Shown here in pieces: positions 7,534-16,367 of a stretch of 31,314 bases of DNA. This stretch comes from Deinococcus marmoris. Its GTDB lineage: Bacteria; Deinococcota; Deinococci; Deinococcales; Deinococcaceae. The notes under the pieces are model-generated. The model searched no databases. It worked only from the letters and a program-made list of their open reading frames with translations, and was not told the DNA's origin. The stretch covers positions 1-31,314 of the forward strand of contig NZ_MSTI01000104.1 in the NCBI RefSeq assembly GCF_001949125.1, read 5' to 3'. A program made the translations under genes and the position numbers. Every line of letters starts with the position of its first letter. Positions within the stretch are counted from its first letter, which is position 1.

Positions 7534-7575
7534 TGCCCGGTTCTGTGATGCCCGGTTCTCTGATGGCCGGTTCCG
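7531..7575. repeat. Three tandem copies of a 15-bp unit at the regulator's stop codon
   Basis: TGATGCCCGGTTCTG, TGATGCCCGGTTCTC and TGATGGCCGGTTCCG occur back to back at 7531, 7546 and 7561. The first TGA is the LacI-type gene's stop codon. Each unit is 15 bases and carries its own in-frame TGA, so copy-number changes would not extend the protein. Confidence 0.85.
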
Positions 7576-7703
7576 CGAACGCGCCGCCGGGTGCCGGACC
7601 GGAGGACGCCATGTCGCCCTGACGGCCACGTCCCAACTTCCCCTCGTCTTCTTTTCCGCCCCCAGACCCCTCCGCCCCTATTCACCGCTTTAAAGGAAAA
7701 CAC

Positions 7704-9419
7704 ATGTCACAGACCCTGAAAAAGAACGCCCTCTGGCTGACCGCTGGCCTGCTCGCCACCCTGTCGGTCTCGGCCCAGGCCCAGAACCTGCCGCGCGCCC
7801 AGACGCTGATCGTCTCCGGCTGGCAGTACGACACCCCCACCAGCTTCAACCCCGTCTCCCCGGCCCAGTCGGCCTGGCCAGTGGGCAACACCAACTCGGG
7901 CACCAACGTCTACGAGCTGGTCTACGAGACCCTGATGACCTTCAACAGCGCCAGCGGCAAGCTGGAGCCGCTGCTGGCCACCGGATACACCCAGAAAGGC
8001 AACGTCATCACGGTCAAGATGCAGCCCGCTGCCAAATGGCAGGACGGCAAGACGCTGACCGCCGCCGACGTGGTGTACTCCTTTGAACTGGGCAAGCGCG
8101 AGGCCCTCAGCTACTCCAACCTGTGGGATTACGTCAGCAGCGTCAAGGCCCCCGACGCCAAGACGGTCGTGATCACCCTGAACCCCAAGAAACTCAATCC
8201 GGGACTGGTCGTCAACTATCTGGGCCAGATCGTGATCGTGCCGCAACATATCTTCGCTGCCGTGGAAAAGGAAAAGACCCCGCTGGCCCAGTTCACCAAC
8301 CTGAAGCCCGTCGGCTCCGGCCCCTACAAGGTCAGCACCTACAACGCCGAGCGCGTGGTGGCCATCCGTGACGACAACTACTGGGGCAAGTCGGTCTGGG
8401 GCCTGCCCGCGCCCAAGTACATCCTGCACCCGATCTTCAAGGGCAACGACAGCGCCAACCTGGCCCTCTCACAGGGCAATGTCGATGTCTCGCAGAGCTT
8501 CATTCCCGAAATCTGGAAACTCAAGGACAAGGGCGTCGGCACCTGGCTGAGCAGCGAGCCGTACTACCTGCCCGGCAGCATTCCCCTGCTGGTCGTCAAC
8601 ACGACCAAGAAGGGGCTGGACAACCCGCTGGTGCGCCGCGCCATCGCCATGTCGATCAACTACCCCCTGATCGCCAAGACGGCCATGTCCAACTACTCGG
8701 TGCCGGCCAACGCCAGCCTGCTGCTGCCCAGCGGCAACGAGAAGACGCTGTTCAGCGCGGCAGAAGTCAAGAAGAACGGCTGGAGCTACAACCCGCAGGG
8801 GGCCGTGGACATCCTGGAAAAGCAGCTCAAGGCCAAGAAGGGCGGCGACGGCATCTACGTGCTGCCCGACGGCACGCGCCTGGGGCCGTGGAAGCTGGCC
8901 GCACCCAACGGCTGGACCGACTGGAACCAGGCCCTGTCCGTGGTGGCCTCCAGCGGCAAGGCGGTGGGCATCGACCTGCGCACCGATTTCCCGCAGCAGT
9001 CGGTGTGGCAGACCAACCTGAACACCGGCGACTTCGATCTGGCCCTCAACGGCAGCACCGGCGTCAGCGCTGCCGGACCCTGGCCGCGCTTTCAGGCCGC
9101 GATGGACAGCCGCGACACCCCCAAGATCGGTGAGAACGCCTTTTCCAACTACGGGCGCTACAGCAACCCGCAGGTCGCCCCGCTGCTCGACAAGGCGGCT
9201 GCCGCCACCAGCGCTGCCGATCAGAAAAACCTGTACGGCCAGCTCGACGCCATCTTCCAGAAAGACGTTCCGGCCATTCCGCTGATGTACCGCCCCTACG
9301 AGTTCTACGAATTCAACACGGCCCACTGGACCGGCTTCCCCACCAGCGCGGACCCCTACGCCGCGCCCCAGAACGCCCAGGCCGGGATCAAGATGCTCTA
9401 CAAGATCAAGCCCCGCTGA
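7704..9419 (+). CDS. ABC transporter substrate-binding protein, SBP family 5 (likely oligosaccharide)
   Basis: A 571-residue periplasmic binding protein with an N-terminal signal peptide (about residues 1-27, ending SAQAQ). SBP_bac_5 features include the YELVYETLMTFN domain start, KWQDGKTLTAADVVYSFEL, VGSGPYKV, LLVVNTTKKGLDNPLVRRAIAMSI and PAIPLMYRPYEFYEF near the end. It is longer than typical DppA and resembles the group that binds cello- or manno-oligosaccharides in thermophiles. The start is ATG 7704 with AAAGGAAAA upstream. It is the first structural gene of the importer, and a long hairpin after its stop separates it from the permeases. Sugar binding is inferred from the downstream mannosidase; a peptide ligand cannot be excluded. 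Confidence 0.85.
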   Translation: MSQTLKKNALWLTAGLLATLSVSAQAQNLPRAQTLIVSGWQYDTPTSFNPVSPAQSAWPVGNTNSGTNVYELVYETLMTFNSASGKLEPLLATGYTQKGNVITVKMQPAAKWQDGKTLTAADVVYSFELGKREALSYSNLWDYVSSVKAPDAKTVVITLNPKKLNPGLVVNYLGQIVIVPQHIFAAVEKEKTPLAQFTNLKPVGSGPYKVSTYNAERVVAIRDDNYWGKSVWGLPAPKYILHPIFKGNDSANLALSQGNVDVSQSFIPEIWKLKDKGVGTWLSSEPYYLPGSIPLLVVNTTKKGLDNPLVRRAIAMSINYPLIAKTAMSNYSVPANASLLLPSGNEKTLFSAAEVKKNGWSYNPQGAVDILEKQLKAKKGGDGIYVLPDGTRLGPWKLAAPNGWTDWNQALSVVASSGKAVGIDLRTDFPQQSVWQTNLNTGDFDLALNGSTGVSAAGPWPRFQAAMDSRDTPKIGENAFSNYGRYSNPQVAPLLDKAAAATSAADQKNLYGQLDAIFQKDVPAIPLMYRPYEFYEFNTAHWTGFPTSADPYAAPQNAQAGIKMLYKIKPR

Positions 9420-9429
9420 ACCCCGCCCT

Positions 9430-9482
9430 TCCCGGTTGCGTCCTGAACCCCAGTCTCTTTCGGGGATCAGGCACAACCGGGA
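9430..9482 (+). terminator. Long two-part hairpin after the binding-protein gene (attenuator or mRNA stabiliser)
   Basis: The outer stem TCCCGGTTG (9430-9438) pairs with CAACCGGGA (9474-9482). The inner stem CCTGA plus CCCC (9442-9451) pairs with GGGG plus TCAGG (9462-9471) around one A-A mismatch. There is no clean U-tract, so partial termination or protection of the binding-protein mRNA end is more likely than full termination. Confidence 0.6.
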
Positions 9483-9833
9483 GACAGATATTTTCAGGAA
9501 ATCCTGCCCTGCTCACAGCATCCACCTCACAGCGCCCACAGCCTGGCAACATGCACCGTCTGGGAGCCGCAACATGCTCTCCGGTGGGGTTGCCAGACAA
9601 GTGGTTCTGGCAACGAGAGGGACTGCCTTCCCGGAACTCCCCCTTAATTCAGGCCCACACAGCTCAGGCCACACAACTGTCCCACGCCGTTGCCCGGTTC
9701 GCCTCGACAGCCATTTCCTCGGCATTGCGCTGGCCCCACCGGGCAGCGGTGTTTTCTGATTTGCGATCTGCGATCTGATCCACAACTTGAACGGCCAGAC
9801 CCTGTCCGCTCCACCTTCCCCAAGGAGTTCCAT
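9483..9833 (+). other. Long intra-operon spacer with secondary hairpins, no gene seen
   Basis: No credible coding region was found. It holds a hairpin with a perfect 9-bp stem, GTTGCCAGA (9589-9597) with TCTGGCAAC (9606-9614), a small CAGGA/TCCTG hairpin at 9493-9504, and a short direct repeat (TGCGATC twice near 9764-9777). No convincing promoter was seen for the permease genes, so read-through from the binding-protein gene is likely. Confidence 0.5.
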
Positions 9834-10847
9834 GTGAAGCCCTTTACCCGGTACCTGGTGACCAAGATCGCGTGGTATCTGCTGGCATTTCTGGCCGCTG
9901 CCGCGCTCAATTTCTTTTTGCCCCGCCTGATTCCCGGCAACCCGGTAGACCAGATCGTGAGCGGCATGGGCAGCGGCGGCACCGTCAGCAGCGCCAGCCT
10001 GCAACGCATCTACGCCACCTACATCAAGGAATTCGGCCTCGATCAGCCGCTGATCGTGCAGTTCGGCACCTACCTCAACCGGCTGTTTCACGGCGATCTG
10101 GGCACCAGTTTCGCCAACTACCCGGCCAGCGTCAACAGCATCGTGCGGGCCGCGCTGCCCTGGAGCATTGCCCTGCAACTGCCCGCCATTCTGATCGGCT
10201 GGCTGATCGGCAACGTGCTGGGCGCGGTTGCCGCTTACCGGGGCGGCATATTTGACCGCACGGTGTTTCTGGGGGCACTGGGCTTTTCCAGCATTCCGTA
10301 CTTCAGTCTGGCCATCCTGCTGCTCTACGCCTTCGCGGTGGCGTGGCCCATTTTGCCCAGCAGCGGGGGCTACAACTTCATCAACTCCCCGGCCTTCACC
10401 TTCGGCTTTTTCGTGGACGCGCTGCAACACTACATTCTGCCGTTTCTGTCCCTGGTGCTGATCGTGATCGGCGGGCAGGCGGTGGGAATGCGCAGCATGG
10501 CGATCTACGAACTGGGATCTGATTACGTGAGCTACGAGAACAGCATGGGCCTGGGCGAGAACCGCATCATTCGCGGCATCTTCCGCAACGCCATGCTGCC
10601 GCAGATCACCGGGCTGGCGCTGGCCATCGGTTCGCTGGTGGGCGGGGCACTGATCACCGAGATCGTGTTCTCCTATCCCGGCATCGGCACCACGCTGTTC
10701 ACCGCCATCGGGCAGAACGACTACCCGGTGATCCAGGGCATCACCATCCTGATCACGCTGGCGGTGCTGGGGGCCAACTTCCTGGTAGACCTCAGCTACG
10801 GCTTTATCGACCCGCGCATCCGCGCCTCTCAACAGGGAGAACGCTGA
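9834..10847 (+). CDS. ABC transporter permease, DppB/OppB type
   Basis: A 337-residue inner-membrane permease. The first transmembrane segment (residues about 10-30) is followed by the periplasmic LIPGNPVDQIV region typical of DppB. Five more hydrophobic segments follow, and the cytoplasmic coupling loop is recognisable from VSYENSMGLGENRIIRGIFRNAMLP. The start is GTG 9834, 6 bases after AAGGAG (9822-9827). The overlapping ATG at 9832 is out of frame. Its stop overlaps the next ATG (TGATG). It should pair with the following permease in the family-5 importer. Confidence 0.88.
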   Translation: MKPFTRYLVTKIAWYLLAFLAAAALNFFLPRLIPGNPVDQIVSGMGSGGTVSSASLQRIYATYIKEFGLDQPLIVQFGTYLNRLFHGDLGTSFANYPASVNSIVRAALPWSIALQLPAILIGWLIGNVLGAVAAYRGGIFDRTVFLGALGFSSIPYFSLAILLLYAFAVAWPILPSSGGYNFINSPAFTFGFFVDALQHYILPFLSLVLIVIGGQAVGMRSMAIYELGSDYVSYENSMGLGENRIIRGIFRNAMLPQITGLALAIGSLVGGALITEIVFSYPGIGTTLFTAIGQNDYPVIQGITILITLAVLGANFLVDLSYGFIDPRIRASQQGER

Positions 10848-11680
10848 TGCTGCGCTCATTGCTGAAAAATTCCCGTTTTACCTTCAGCGCCGTGCTGCTG
10901 CTGATCATCGTGCTGGTAGGGGTGATCGGCCCGCTGATCAGGAGGGCCAACCCCCTGTTCGCCGTCGGCGGGCGCTATGACCGCCCCGATTCCAAGCTGT
11001 GGCTGGGCACCGACGCCATCGGCAACGACGTGTTCCTGCAACTGATCCACGGCATCGGCAACAGCCTGTATATCGGACTGGTGGCCGGGGTGATCGCCAC
11101 GCTGATCGGCGTGATCATCGGCCTCAGCGCCGGGTACTTCGGCGGCCTGCTGGACGAGGTCCTGATGGGCATGACCAACGTGTTCATCACCATTCCTACC
11201 ATCGTGATCCTGGTGCTGCTGTCGGTCACGCTGAACTCGCGCAGCACCGTGCTGCTGGGCGTGATCATCGGCGTGACCAGTTGGCCCTGGACCGCCCGCG
11301 CCGTGCGTTCCCAGGCCGCCAGCCTACGCAGCCGCGAGCATGTGGACGTGGCGCGGCTGTCGGGCATCAGCACGCCGCGCATCCTGATGGGCGAAATTCT
11401 GCCGTACATGGCCAGTTACGTGGTGATGGCCTTCGTGCTTCAGATGTCCAGCGGCATTCTGAACGAGGCCGGCCTGAGTCTGCTGGGGCTGGGGCCAGAC
11501 AACAGCATCTCGTTGGGCAAGCTGCTCCAGGGCGCACTTCAGGGCGAGGCGCTGCGGACCGGGGCGTACTGGGCCATCCTGCCGCCCACCCTGATCCTGG
11601 CGCTGATCTCGTTCGCGCTGCTGATGGTGCAGTCCAGCCTGGACGAGTACTTCAACCCGCGTTTGAGGAGGAACACATGA
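10847..11680 (+). CDS. ABC transporter permease, DppC/OppC type
   Basis: A 277-residue partner permease. One N-terminal transmembrane helix precedes the LGTDAIGNDVFLQLIHG motif characteristic of DppC/OppC. The five-helix core carries the EAA-type loop HVDVARLSGISTPRILMGEILP, and GLSLLGLG and LLQGAL follow as usual. Translation is coupled to the upstream gene through the TGATG overlap. A strong GAGGAGG lies just before its stop, where a possible 59-residue frame begins. Confidence 0.88.
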   Translation: MLRSLLKNSRFTFSAVLLLIIVLVGVIGPLIRRANPLFAVGGRYDRPDSKLWLGTDAIGNDVFLQLIHGIGNSLYIGLVAGVIATLIGVIIGLSAGYFGGLLDEVLMGMTNVFITIPTIVILVLLSVTLNSRSTVLLGVIIGVTSWPWTARAVRSQAASLRSREHVDVARLSGISTPRILMGEILPYMASYVVMAFVLQMSSGILNEAGLSLLGLGPDNSISLGKLLQGALQGEALRTGAYWAILPPTLILALISFALLMVQSSLDEYFNPRLRRNT

Positions 11681-11856
11681 CACGGATTCCGTCTGTTTCG
11701 TGGACCAACCGAGACGGCACCGGTCCGTTCACTCCACGCCCGGAACCCGCCCGTCTCCTTCTCACTGTCTTGTCCAGAACAGCGCCCATGAGGACGCTTG
11801 AACGCCTGTTCGGATTTCCAGGCGTTTTCAACACCTTTCAACCGGAGTCTGTATGA
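11677..11856 (+). CDS. Possible small protein (59 aa) bridging permease and ATPase genes
   Basis: This frame starts with ATGA overlapping the permease stop, 5 bases after GAGGAGG. It ends with TGA overlapping the ATG of the ATPase gene (ATGA). The 59-residue product is rich in Arg, Pro, Thr and Phe and has no recognised domain. Overlaps at both ends plus a strong ribosome site argue for translation. The lack of homology and the hairpin within it (11801-11826) argue that it may instead be a leader or a chance frame. Confidence 0.35.
   Translation: MTRIPSVSWTNRDGTGPFTPRPEPARLLLTVLSRTAPMRTLERLFGFPGVFNTFQPESV
11801..11830 (+). terminator. Intra-operon terminator-like hairpin
   Basis: AACGCCTG (11801-11808) pairs perfectly with CAGGCGTT (11819-11826) around a 10-base loop, with TTTTC overlapping the 3' end. 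Flanking TTGAA/TTCAA could extend the stem past a small bulge. It lies about 25 bases before the first ATPase gene and probably lowers ATPase expression relative to the binding protein. Confidence 0.55.
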
Positions 11857-12866
11857 GCGACCTTTTGCGCGCCGAGAATCTCAGCGCCGGATACGTGACC
11901 GCCGCCGGTCTGGTGCAGGCCGTGGACGACGTGACCCTGAGCCTGCGCGAGGGCGAGGTGCTGGGCATCGCGGGCGAGTCGGGCTGCGGCAAGAGTACCC
12001 TGGCCGCCCTGCTGGCCCGCAACATCCAACTGCCGCTGCGCGTGACGGGCGGGACCCTGAGCATGGACGGCGAACTGGCCGATCTGAGCCGGGCGCTGCC
12101 CCGCCCGCAGCGCGGAACCCTCCTGAGCGTGCTGCCGCAGGGGGCCATGAACGCCATCAACCCCACCACGCGGGTGCGCGATCTGGCTTACGACGTGCTG
12201 CGCGCCCACGAAAGCGGCGTGACGCGCAAGTCGGCGCGGGAACGGGCAGCGGAGCGGCTGGGCGAGCTGGGCCTGCCCCCGCGCGCGGTGGACCAGTACC
12301 CCCACGAACTGTCGGGGGGCATGCGCCAGCGCGTGGTGGCGGTGATCAGCACGCTGCTCAACCCGCGCATCCTGATCGCCGACGAGCCTTCAAGTGCGCT
12401 GGACGTGTCCTCTCAGCAGGCGCTGGTGGCGTTGCTGCGCGATCTGCTGTCGCGGGAAATCATCCGGGGTGTGGTCTTCATTACCCACGACCTGCCGCTG
12501 ATGCGCAGCGTGGCAGACCGGGTGGCGATCATGTACGCCGGGCGACTGGCCGAGCTAGGACAGACCGATCAGATGCTGAATGAACCCCGCCACCCGTACA
12601 CCCGCGCCCTGGTAGGATCGGTGCTGGTGCCGGAGCCGTATGTGCGCCGCCACCGCATCGAGGGCATTCCCGGTTCGCCGCCTGACCTGGCGAACCCGCC
12701 CGTCGGCTGCCGCTTTCACCCGCGCTGCCCGCTGGCCGACGACAAGTGCCTGACCGATCCACCCCGGGTGGGCGATCTGGAATCCTTCGCGTACTGCTGG
12801 CGCGTGGCCGAGGCGGCGCAGGGTCAGCCCGTGGCCCCAACCGCCGTGGCCGGGAGCGGCGCATGA
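11853..12866 (+). CDS. ABC transporter ATP-binding protein, DppD/OppD type
   Basis: A 337-residue ATPase subunit. Walker A GESGCGKST (about residues 42-50), Q-loop LPQG, signature LSGGMRQR, Walker B ILIADEPSSALD and switch His in FITHD are all present. The C-terminal oligopeptide/dipeptide extension carries GCRFHPRCPLADDKC and a later YCW, giving four Cys in the arrangement proposed to hold an iron-sulfur cluster in some Dpp ATPases. GGAG at 11842-11845 serves ATG 11853. The stop overlaps the next gene's ATG. It energises import through the two upstream permeases. Confidence 0.9.
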   Translation: MSDLLRAENLSAGYVTAAGLVQAVDDVTLSLREGEVLGIAGESGCGKSTLAALLARNIQLPLRVTGGTLSMDGELADLSRALPRPQRGTLLSVLPQGAMNAINPTTRVRDLAYDVLRAHESGVTRKSARERAAERLGELGLPPRAVDQYPHELSGGMRQRVVAVISTLLNPRILIADEPSSALDVSSQQALVALLRDLLSREIIRGVVFITHDLPLMRSVADRVAIMYAGRLAELGQTDQMLNEPRHPYTRALVGSVLVPEPYVRRHRIEGIPGSPPDLANPPVGCRFHPRCPLADDKCLTDPPRVGDLESFAYCWRVAEAAQGQPVAPTAVAGSGA

Positions 12867-13666
12867 CCGGGCCGCAGATTGATGAGGTCACCGCCAGCAA
12901 TCCGTTCAGCGACTCCGGCACACCGCTGCTGGAATTTGCCGGGGTCAGCCGCGTGTTCGGCTCGGTCACAGCGGTCAAGGATGTGAGTTTCCAGATCGCG
13001 CCGGGCCAGATCGTGGCGCTGGTGGGCGAGAGCGGCAGCGGCAAGACCACCCTGGCGCGGCTGGCGATGCGCCTGCTGCTCCCCACCAGCGGCGAGATCC
13101 GGCTGGAGGGCGAGCCGGTGGGCAAGCACTCCCAGCGGGCGTACTGGCGCACCGTGCAGGCCGCCTTTCAGGACCCCTCGGCGTCGTTCAACCAGTTCTA
13201 CACGGTGCGCCGATTGCTGCGGACCTCGCTGGGCGTGCTGGACCAGAAACTGAGCCGCGACGAGCTGGAAACGCGCATGGCCGAGGCGCTGACGCAGGTG
13301 GGTATTCCCCCGGCGATGCTGGACAAGCGTCCCCACGAACTCTCGGGCGGCCAGCGCCAGCGCGTGATGATCGCCCGCGCCCTGATGCTGCGCCCACGCC
13401 TGCTGGTGGCCGATGAACCCACCTCCATGCTGGACGCCTCGCTGCGCGTCAGCCTGCTGAACCTGCTGCGCGACCTGCGCGATCAGCAGGGCCTGAGCAT
13501 CCTGCTGATCACCCACGATCTGGGGCAGGCGTACTACGTCAGTGACCGCCTGCTGGTGATGTACCGGGGCGAACTGGTCGAGCAGGGCGAGACCGAGGCC
13601 GTGGTGGCCGAGCGCCGACACCCCTACACCCAGCAACTGCTGGCAGACGTGCCCAAGCTGCACTGA
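12863..13666 (+). CDS. ABC transporter ATP-binding protein, DppF/OppF type
   Basis: A 267-residue second ATPase. Walker A GESGSGKTT, Q-loop QDPSASFN, signature LSGGQRQRV, Walker B LLVADEPTSMLD and the switch His in LITHD are intact. It is shorter than its partner and ends soon after the RRHPYTQQLL motif, lacking the Cys-bearing C-terminal extension. The frame is open upstream to 12746, but ATG 12863, overlapping the previous stop as ATGA, is the natural start. It completes a five-subunit SBP5-type importer and is followed by a perfect inverted repeat. Confidence 0.9.
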   Translation: MTGPQIDEVTASNPFSDSGTPLLEFAGVSRVFGSVTAVKDVSFQIAPGQIVALVGESGSGKTTLARLAMRLLLPTSGEIRLEGEPVGKHSQRAYWRTVQAAFQDPSASFNQFYTVRRLLRTSLGVLDQKLSRDELETRMAEALTQVGIPPAMLDKRPHELSGGQRQRVMIARALMLRPRLLVADEPTSMLDASLRVSLLNLLRDLRDQQGLSILLITHDLGQAYYVSDRLLVMYRGELVEQGETEAVVAERRHPYTQQLLADVPKLH

Positions 13667-13678
13667 CCGGACTTCTCT

Positions 13679-13723
13679 CCGCCCCTTTACAGATGGCTGT
13701 AGCAGTCATCTGTAAAGGGGCGG
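13679..13723. repeat. Perfect 17-bp inverted repeat after the transporter operon
   Basis: CCGCCCCTTTACAGATG (13679-13695) and its exact reverse complement (13707-13723) flank an 11-base loop. The stem is very stable, but neither strand has a U-tract after it. It could act as a processing or stabilising hairpin, a terminator without a U-tract, or a protein-binding palindrome between the importer and the mannosidase genes. Confidence 0.8.
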
Positions 13724-13838
13724 GATAAGAGCCGATCTCAGCTTGCTGGTCAACTCCGCGCCCGGCTGACCCGTCATGCTGGGCGAGTCCAGTTTCCGTG
13801 CCAGCGCCTCAATCCATTCCCCTTCCCGCGAGGTTTAT

Positions 13839-16367
13839 ATGACCGTATTTGCTCCCTGGCTCCTCCACGATTTCGCCCCTGGTGAGGGGGAGCGGCAGCA
13901 GGCCCACACGCCCGCACTGGACACCGAGAGCTGGCTTCCGGTGGCCGTGCCCGGCGACGTTCACCGCACCCTGGTGGCAGCAGGCCGCCTGCCCGAACCG
14001 TTCTATGACCGCAACGAGCCGGAGGCCGACTGGATCCAGGAGCGCGAGTGGTGGTACCGCACCATCCTGACTGGCCCGCACGACGCCCTGGCCCCGGACG
14101 AGCGCCTGCGACTGGTCTTTGACGGCGTGGACACCTACGCCACCTATTACCTCAATGGCGAGGTACTGGGAGAGAGCCGCAACATGTTCCGCGAACACGA
14201 TTTTGACGTGACGGACAGTCTGCGGCCCGGCCCCAACACGCTGGCGGTGCGCCTTGACCCACCCCTTCAGCACGTCGAGCTGGCGCAGGTTCCGGCCTGG
14301 GACCCCGAGATCATCAAGCCGAAGGTGGCGATGCGGAAAGCACAGTTCGGCTACGGCTGGGACTGGGGTCCGGTGCTGCCCACCTTCGGGCTGTGGCGCG
14401 GCGTGGAACTGCGCCGCGAACGGGCCGCACGGCTGACTGGCGTGCAATTCGCCACGGTGAGCCTCAACGCCGCCCACACGTTTGCGGTGGTCACGGCGAG
14501 TGCAGAAGTTGAGCGCTTCGCCACCGACGCCCCCCTGAGCGCCGAATTCACGCTGACCCTGCCCTCCGGCGAGGCCATGACCCGGCAGCTCACGCTGGAG
14601 GCCGGACAGACGGCGGGCGAGGTGTCGTTTGAGCTGCGTGATCCGGCGCTGTGGTGGACGCGTGACCTGGGCACGCCTGCGCTACACGGTCTGGAGGTGC
14701 GACTGCTGCTGGACGATCAGCCGCTGGATCAGCTCAGCCAGAAAGTCGGCGTCCGTACTCTCCATCTGGACCAGTCGCCCGACGCAGACGAACCCGGCAC
14801 GCGCTTTTTTCGCTTCGTCCTCAACGGGCTGCCGATCTTCGCGCGGGGAGCCAACTGGATTCCTGCCGATTCGTTCGTGGGCACGCTGACGCGGGAGCGC
14901 TACGAGCCGCTGATCCGGCTGGCGCAGCAGGGCCACATGAACATGCTGCGGGTCTGGGGCGGCGGAGTGTACGAGCATGACGCCTTCTATGACCTGTGCG
15001 ACGAGCTGGGACTGCTGGTCTGGCAGGACTTCATGTTCGCCTGCGCGCCGTATCCCGAAACGGATGAACTGGCCCGCGAGGTCCGGGCCGAAGCGGAGTA
15101 TCAGGTGCGGCGGCTGCGGAGCCACGCCAGTCTGGCCCTGTGGTGCGGCAACAACGAGAACCAGTGGATTCAGGAGATGCGCTACCTGACGCGGGCCACG
15201 GGTGACCTGTACTACGCGAAAATTCTGCCGGAAGTGGTGGCGGCGCTGGACGGACAGGTGCCGTACTGGCCCGGCAGCCCCTACGGCGGCAACGATCACA
15301 ACTCCATGCTGGACGGCGACCGCCACAACTGGGACGTGTGGCACGGCCAGCGCCCCATCGTGCGGCAGTTTGGCGACCCTATCGGGCTGGACCGCACACT
15401 GGAAGGGGTCTCCTACCGCAACTACGCCGTGGACCTGGGCCGCTTCATCAGCGAGTTCGGCATGCACGCCGCGCCTGCTCTGCGGACCCTGCGGCGGGTG
15501 ATCCCGGAAGGGGAGCTGTACCATCACAGCCCCAGCATGGACCACCACAACAAGGACAACCCCAAGAACAAGGGGGACGCCCTGATGGAAGGGACTACCG
15601 GGCTGCCGGGCGATCTGGCCGAGTACCTGCTGTTCAGCCAGGTGGCCCAGGCCGAGGGCCTCAAGTTCGGCATTGAGCATTACCGCCGCCGCATGCCGCA
15701 CTGCTCGGGGGCGCTGATCTGGCAGCTCAACGACTGCTGGCCGGTGCTGAGCTGGAGCGTGATCGATTCGGACAACGTGCCCAAGGCCGGGTACTGGTTT
15801 GCCCGGCGGGCCTTCGCGCCGCTGCTGGCAAGCGTCAAGACGTTGGAAGACGGCGGCGCGGAGGTCTGGCTCACCAGCGAGCGCCGGGAAGAGGTGCGCG
15901 ACACCCTGACCGTGCGCCTGATGGATGTTGCCGGGCAGACCCTCTGGACGCGGGACGTGGACGCTGGGATCAGCCACGGCCAGAGCCACTCCGTGCTGAG
16001 GCTGGAGGCCGGGGAATTGCAGGCCGACGGTGGCCACTACCTGCGGCTGGAATCGCGGGGCGGTCACTTCGAGGCCAGCACCCATTTCTTCGTGGAAATC
16101 AAGGATCTCAGGCTGCCCCAGACCCTGCCCACCCTGGAGGCCCGCGCCCAGCCGGACGGCAGCCTGAGCCTGAGCGTCACGGCCAGCCAGTACAGCTACC
16201 TCGTCCACTTCACCAGCGACGAAGTCATTGGGTTCAGCGACAATTTCTTTGACCTGGAAGCCGGGCAGAGCCGGACCATCACGGCCACCCACCCGGACCG
16301 GGCACTGCGGCCAGAGGACGTGGAACTGAAGATGTTCCAGGCACGCCAGCCTCAGCCCCAGCCGTGA
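13839..16367 (+). CDS. Beta-mannosidase, glycoside hydrolase family 2
   Basis: An 842-residue cytoplasmic exo-enzyme releasing terminal beta-linked mannose. An N-terminal jelly-roll domain (WLPVAVPGDVHRTL, then FDGVDTYATYYLNG) and immunoglobulin-like domain precede a TIM barrel. There, LWCGNNENQW carries the acid/base Glu440 and FISEFGMH the nucleophile Glu539; C-terminal beta domains follow. There is no signal peptide, so the substrate must be imported. The open frame extends 21 codons further upstream, but ATG 13839 has GAGG 5 bases before it and fits the family start. It follows the oligosaccharide-type importer and its stop overlaps the aldolase start as GTGA. Candidate substrates are manno-oligosaccharides, N-glycan core fragments or mannosyl-uronate units. 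Confidence 0.93.
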   Translation: MTVFAPWLLHDFAPGEGERQQAHTPALDTESWLPVAVPGDVHRTLVAAGRLPEPFYDRNEPEADWIQEREWWYRTILTGPHDALAPDERLRLVFDGVDTYATYYLNGEVLGESRNMFREHDFDVTDSLRPGPNTLAVRLDPPLQHVELAQVPAWDPEIIKPKVAMRKAQFGYGWDWGPVLPTFGLWRGVELRRERAARLTGVQFATVSLNAAHTFAVVTASAEVERFATDAPLSAEFTLTLPSGEAMTRQLTLEAGQTAGEVSFELRDPALWWTRDLGTPALHGLEVRLLLDDQPLDQLSQKVGVRTLHLDQSPDADEPGTRFFRFVLNGLPIFARGANWIPADSFVGTLTRERYEPLIRLAQQGHMNMLRVWGGGVYEHDAFYDLCDELGLLVWQDFMFACAPYPETDELAREVRAEAEYQVRRLRSHASLALWCGNNENQWIQEMRYLTRATGDLYYAKILPEVVAALDGQVPYWPGSPYGGNDHNSMLDGDRHNWDVWHGQRPIVRQFGDPIGLDRTLEGVSYRNYAVDLGRFISEFGMHAAPALRTLRRVIPEGELYHHSPSMDHHNKDNPKNKGDALMEGTTGLPGDLAEYLLFSQVAQAEGLKFGIEHYRRRMPHCSGALIWQLNDCWPVLSWSVIDSDNVPKAGYWFARRAFAPLLASVKTLEDGGAEVWLTSERREEVRDTLTVRLMDVAGQTLWTRDVDAGISHGQSHSVLRLEAGELQADGGHYLRLESRGGHFEASTHFFVEIKDLRLPQTLPTLEARAQPDGSLSLSVTASQYSYLVHFTSDEVIGFSDNFFDLEAGQSRTITATHPDRALRPEDVELKMFQARQPQPQP

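Noticed and set aside
9513..10859. 448-codon minus-strand frame over the spacer and first permease gene
   Set aside because: Most of it is antisense to a certain permease gene and its product is His/Gln/Arg-rich shadow sequence. I found no start signal or domain supporting a gene in the spacer part.
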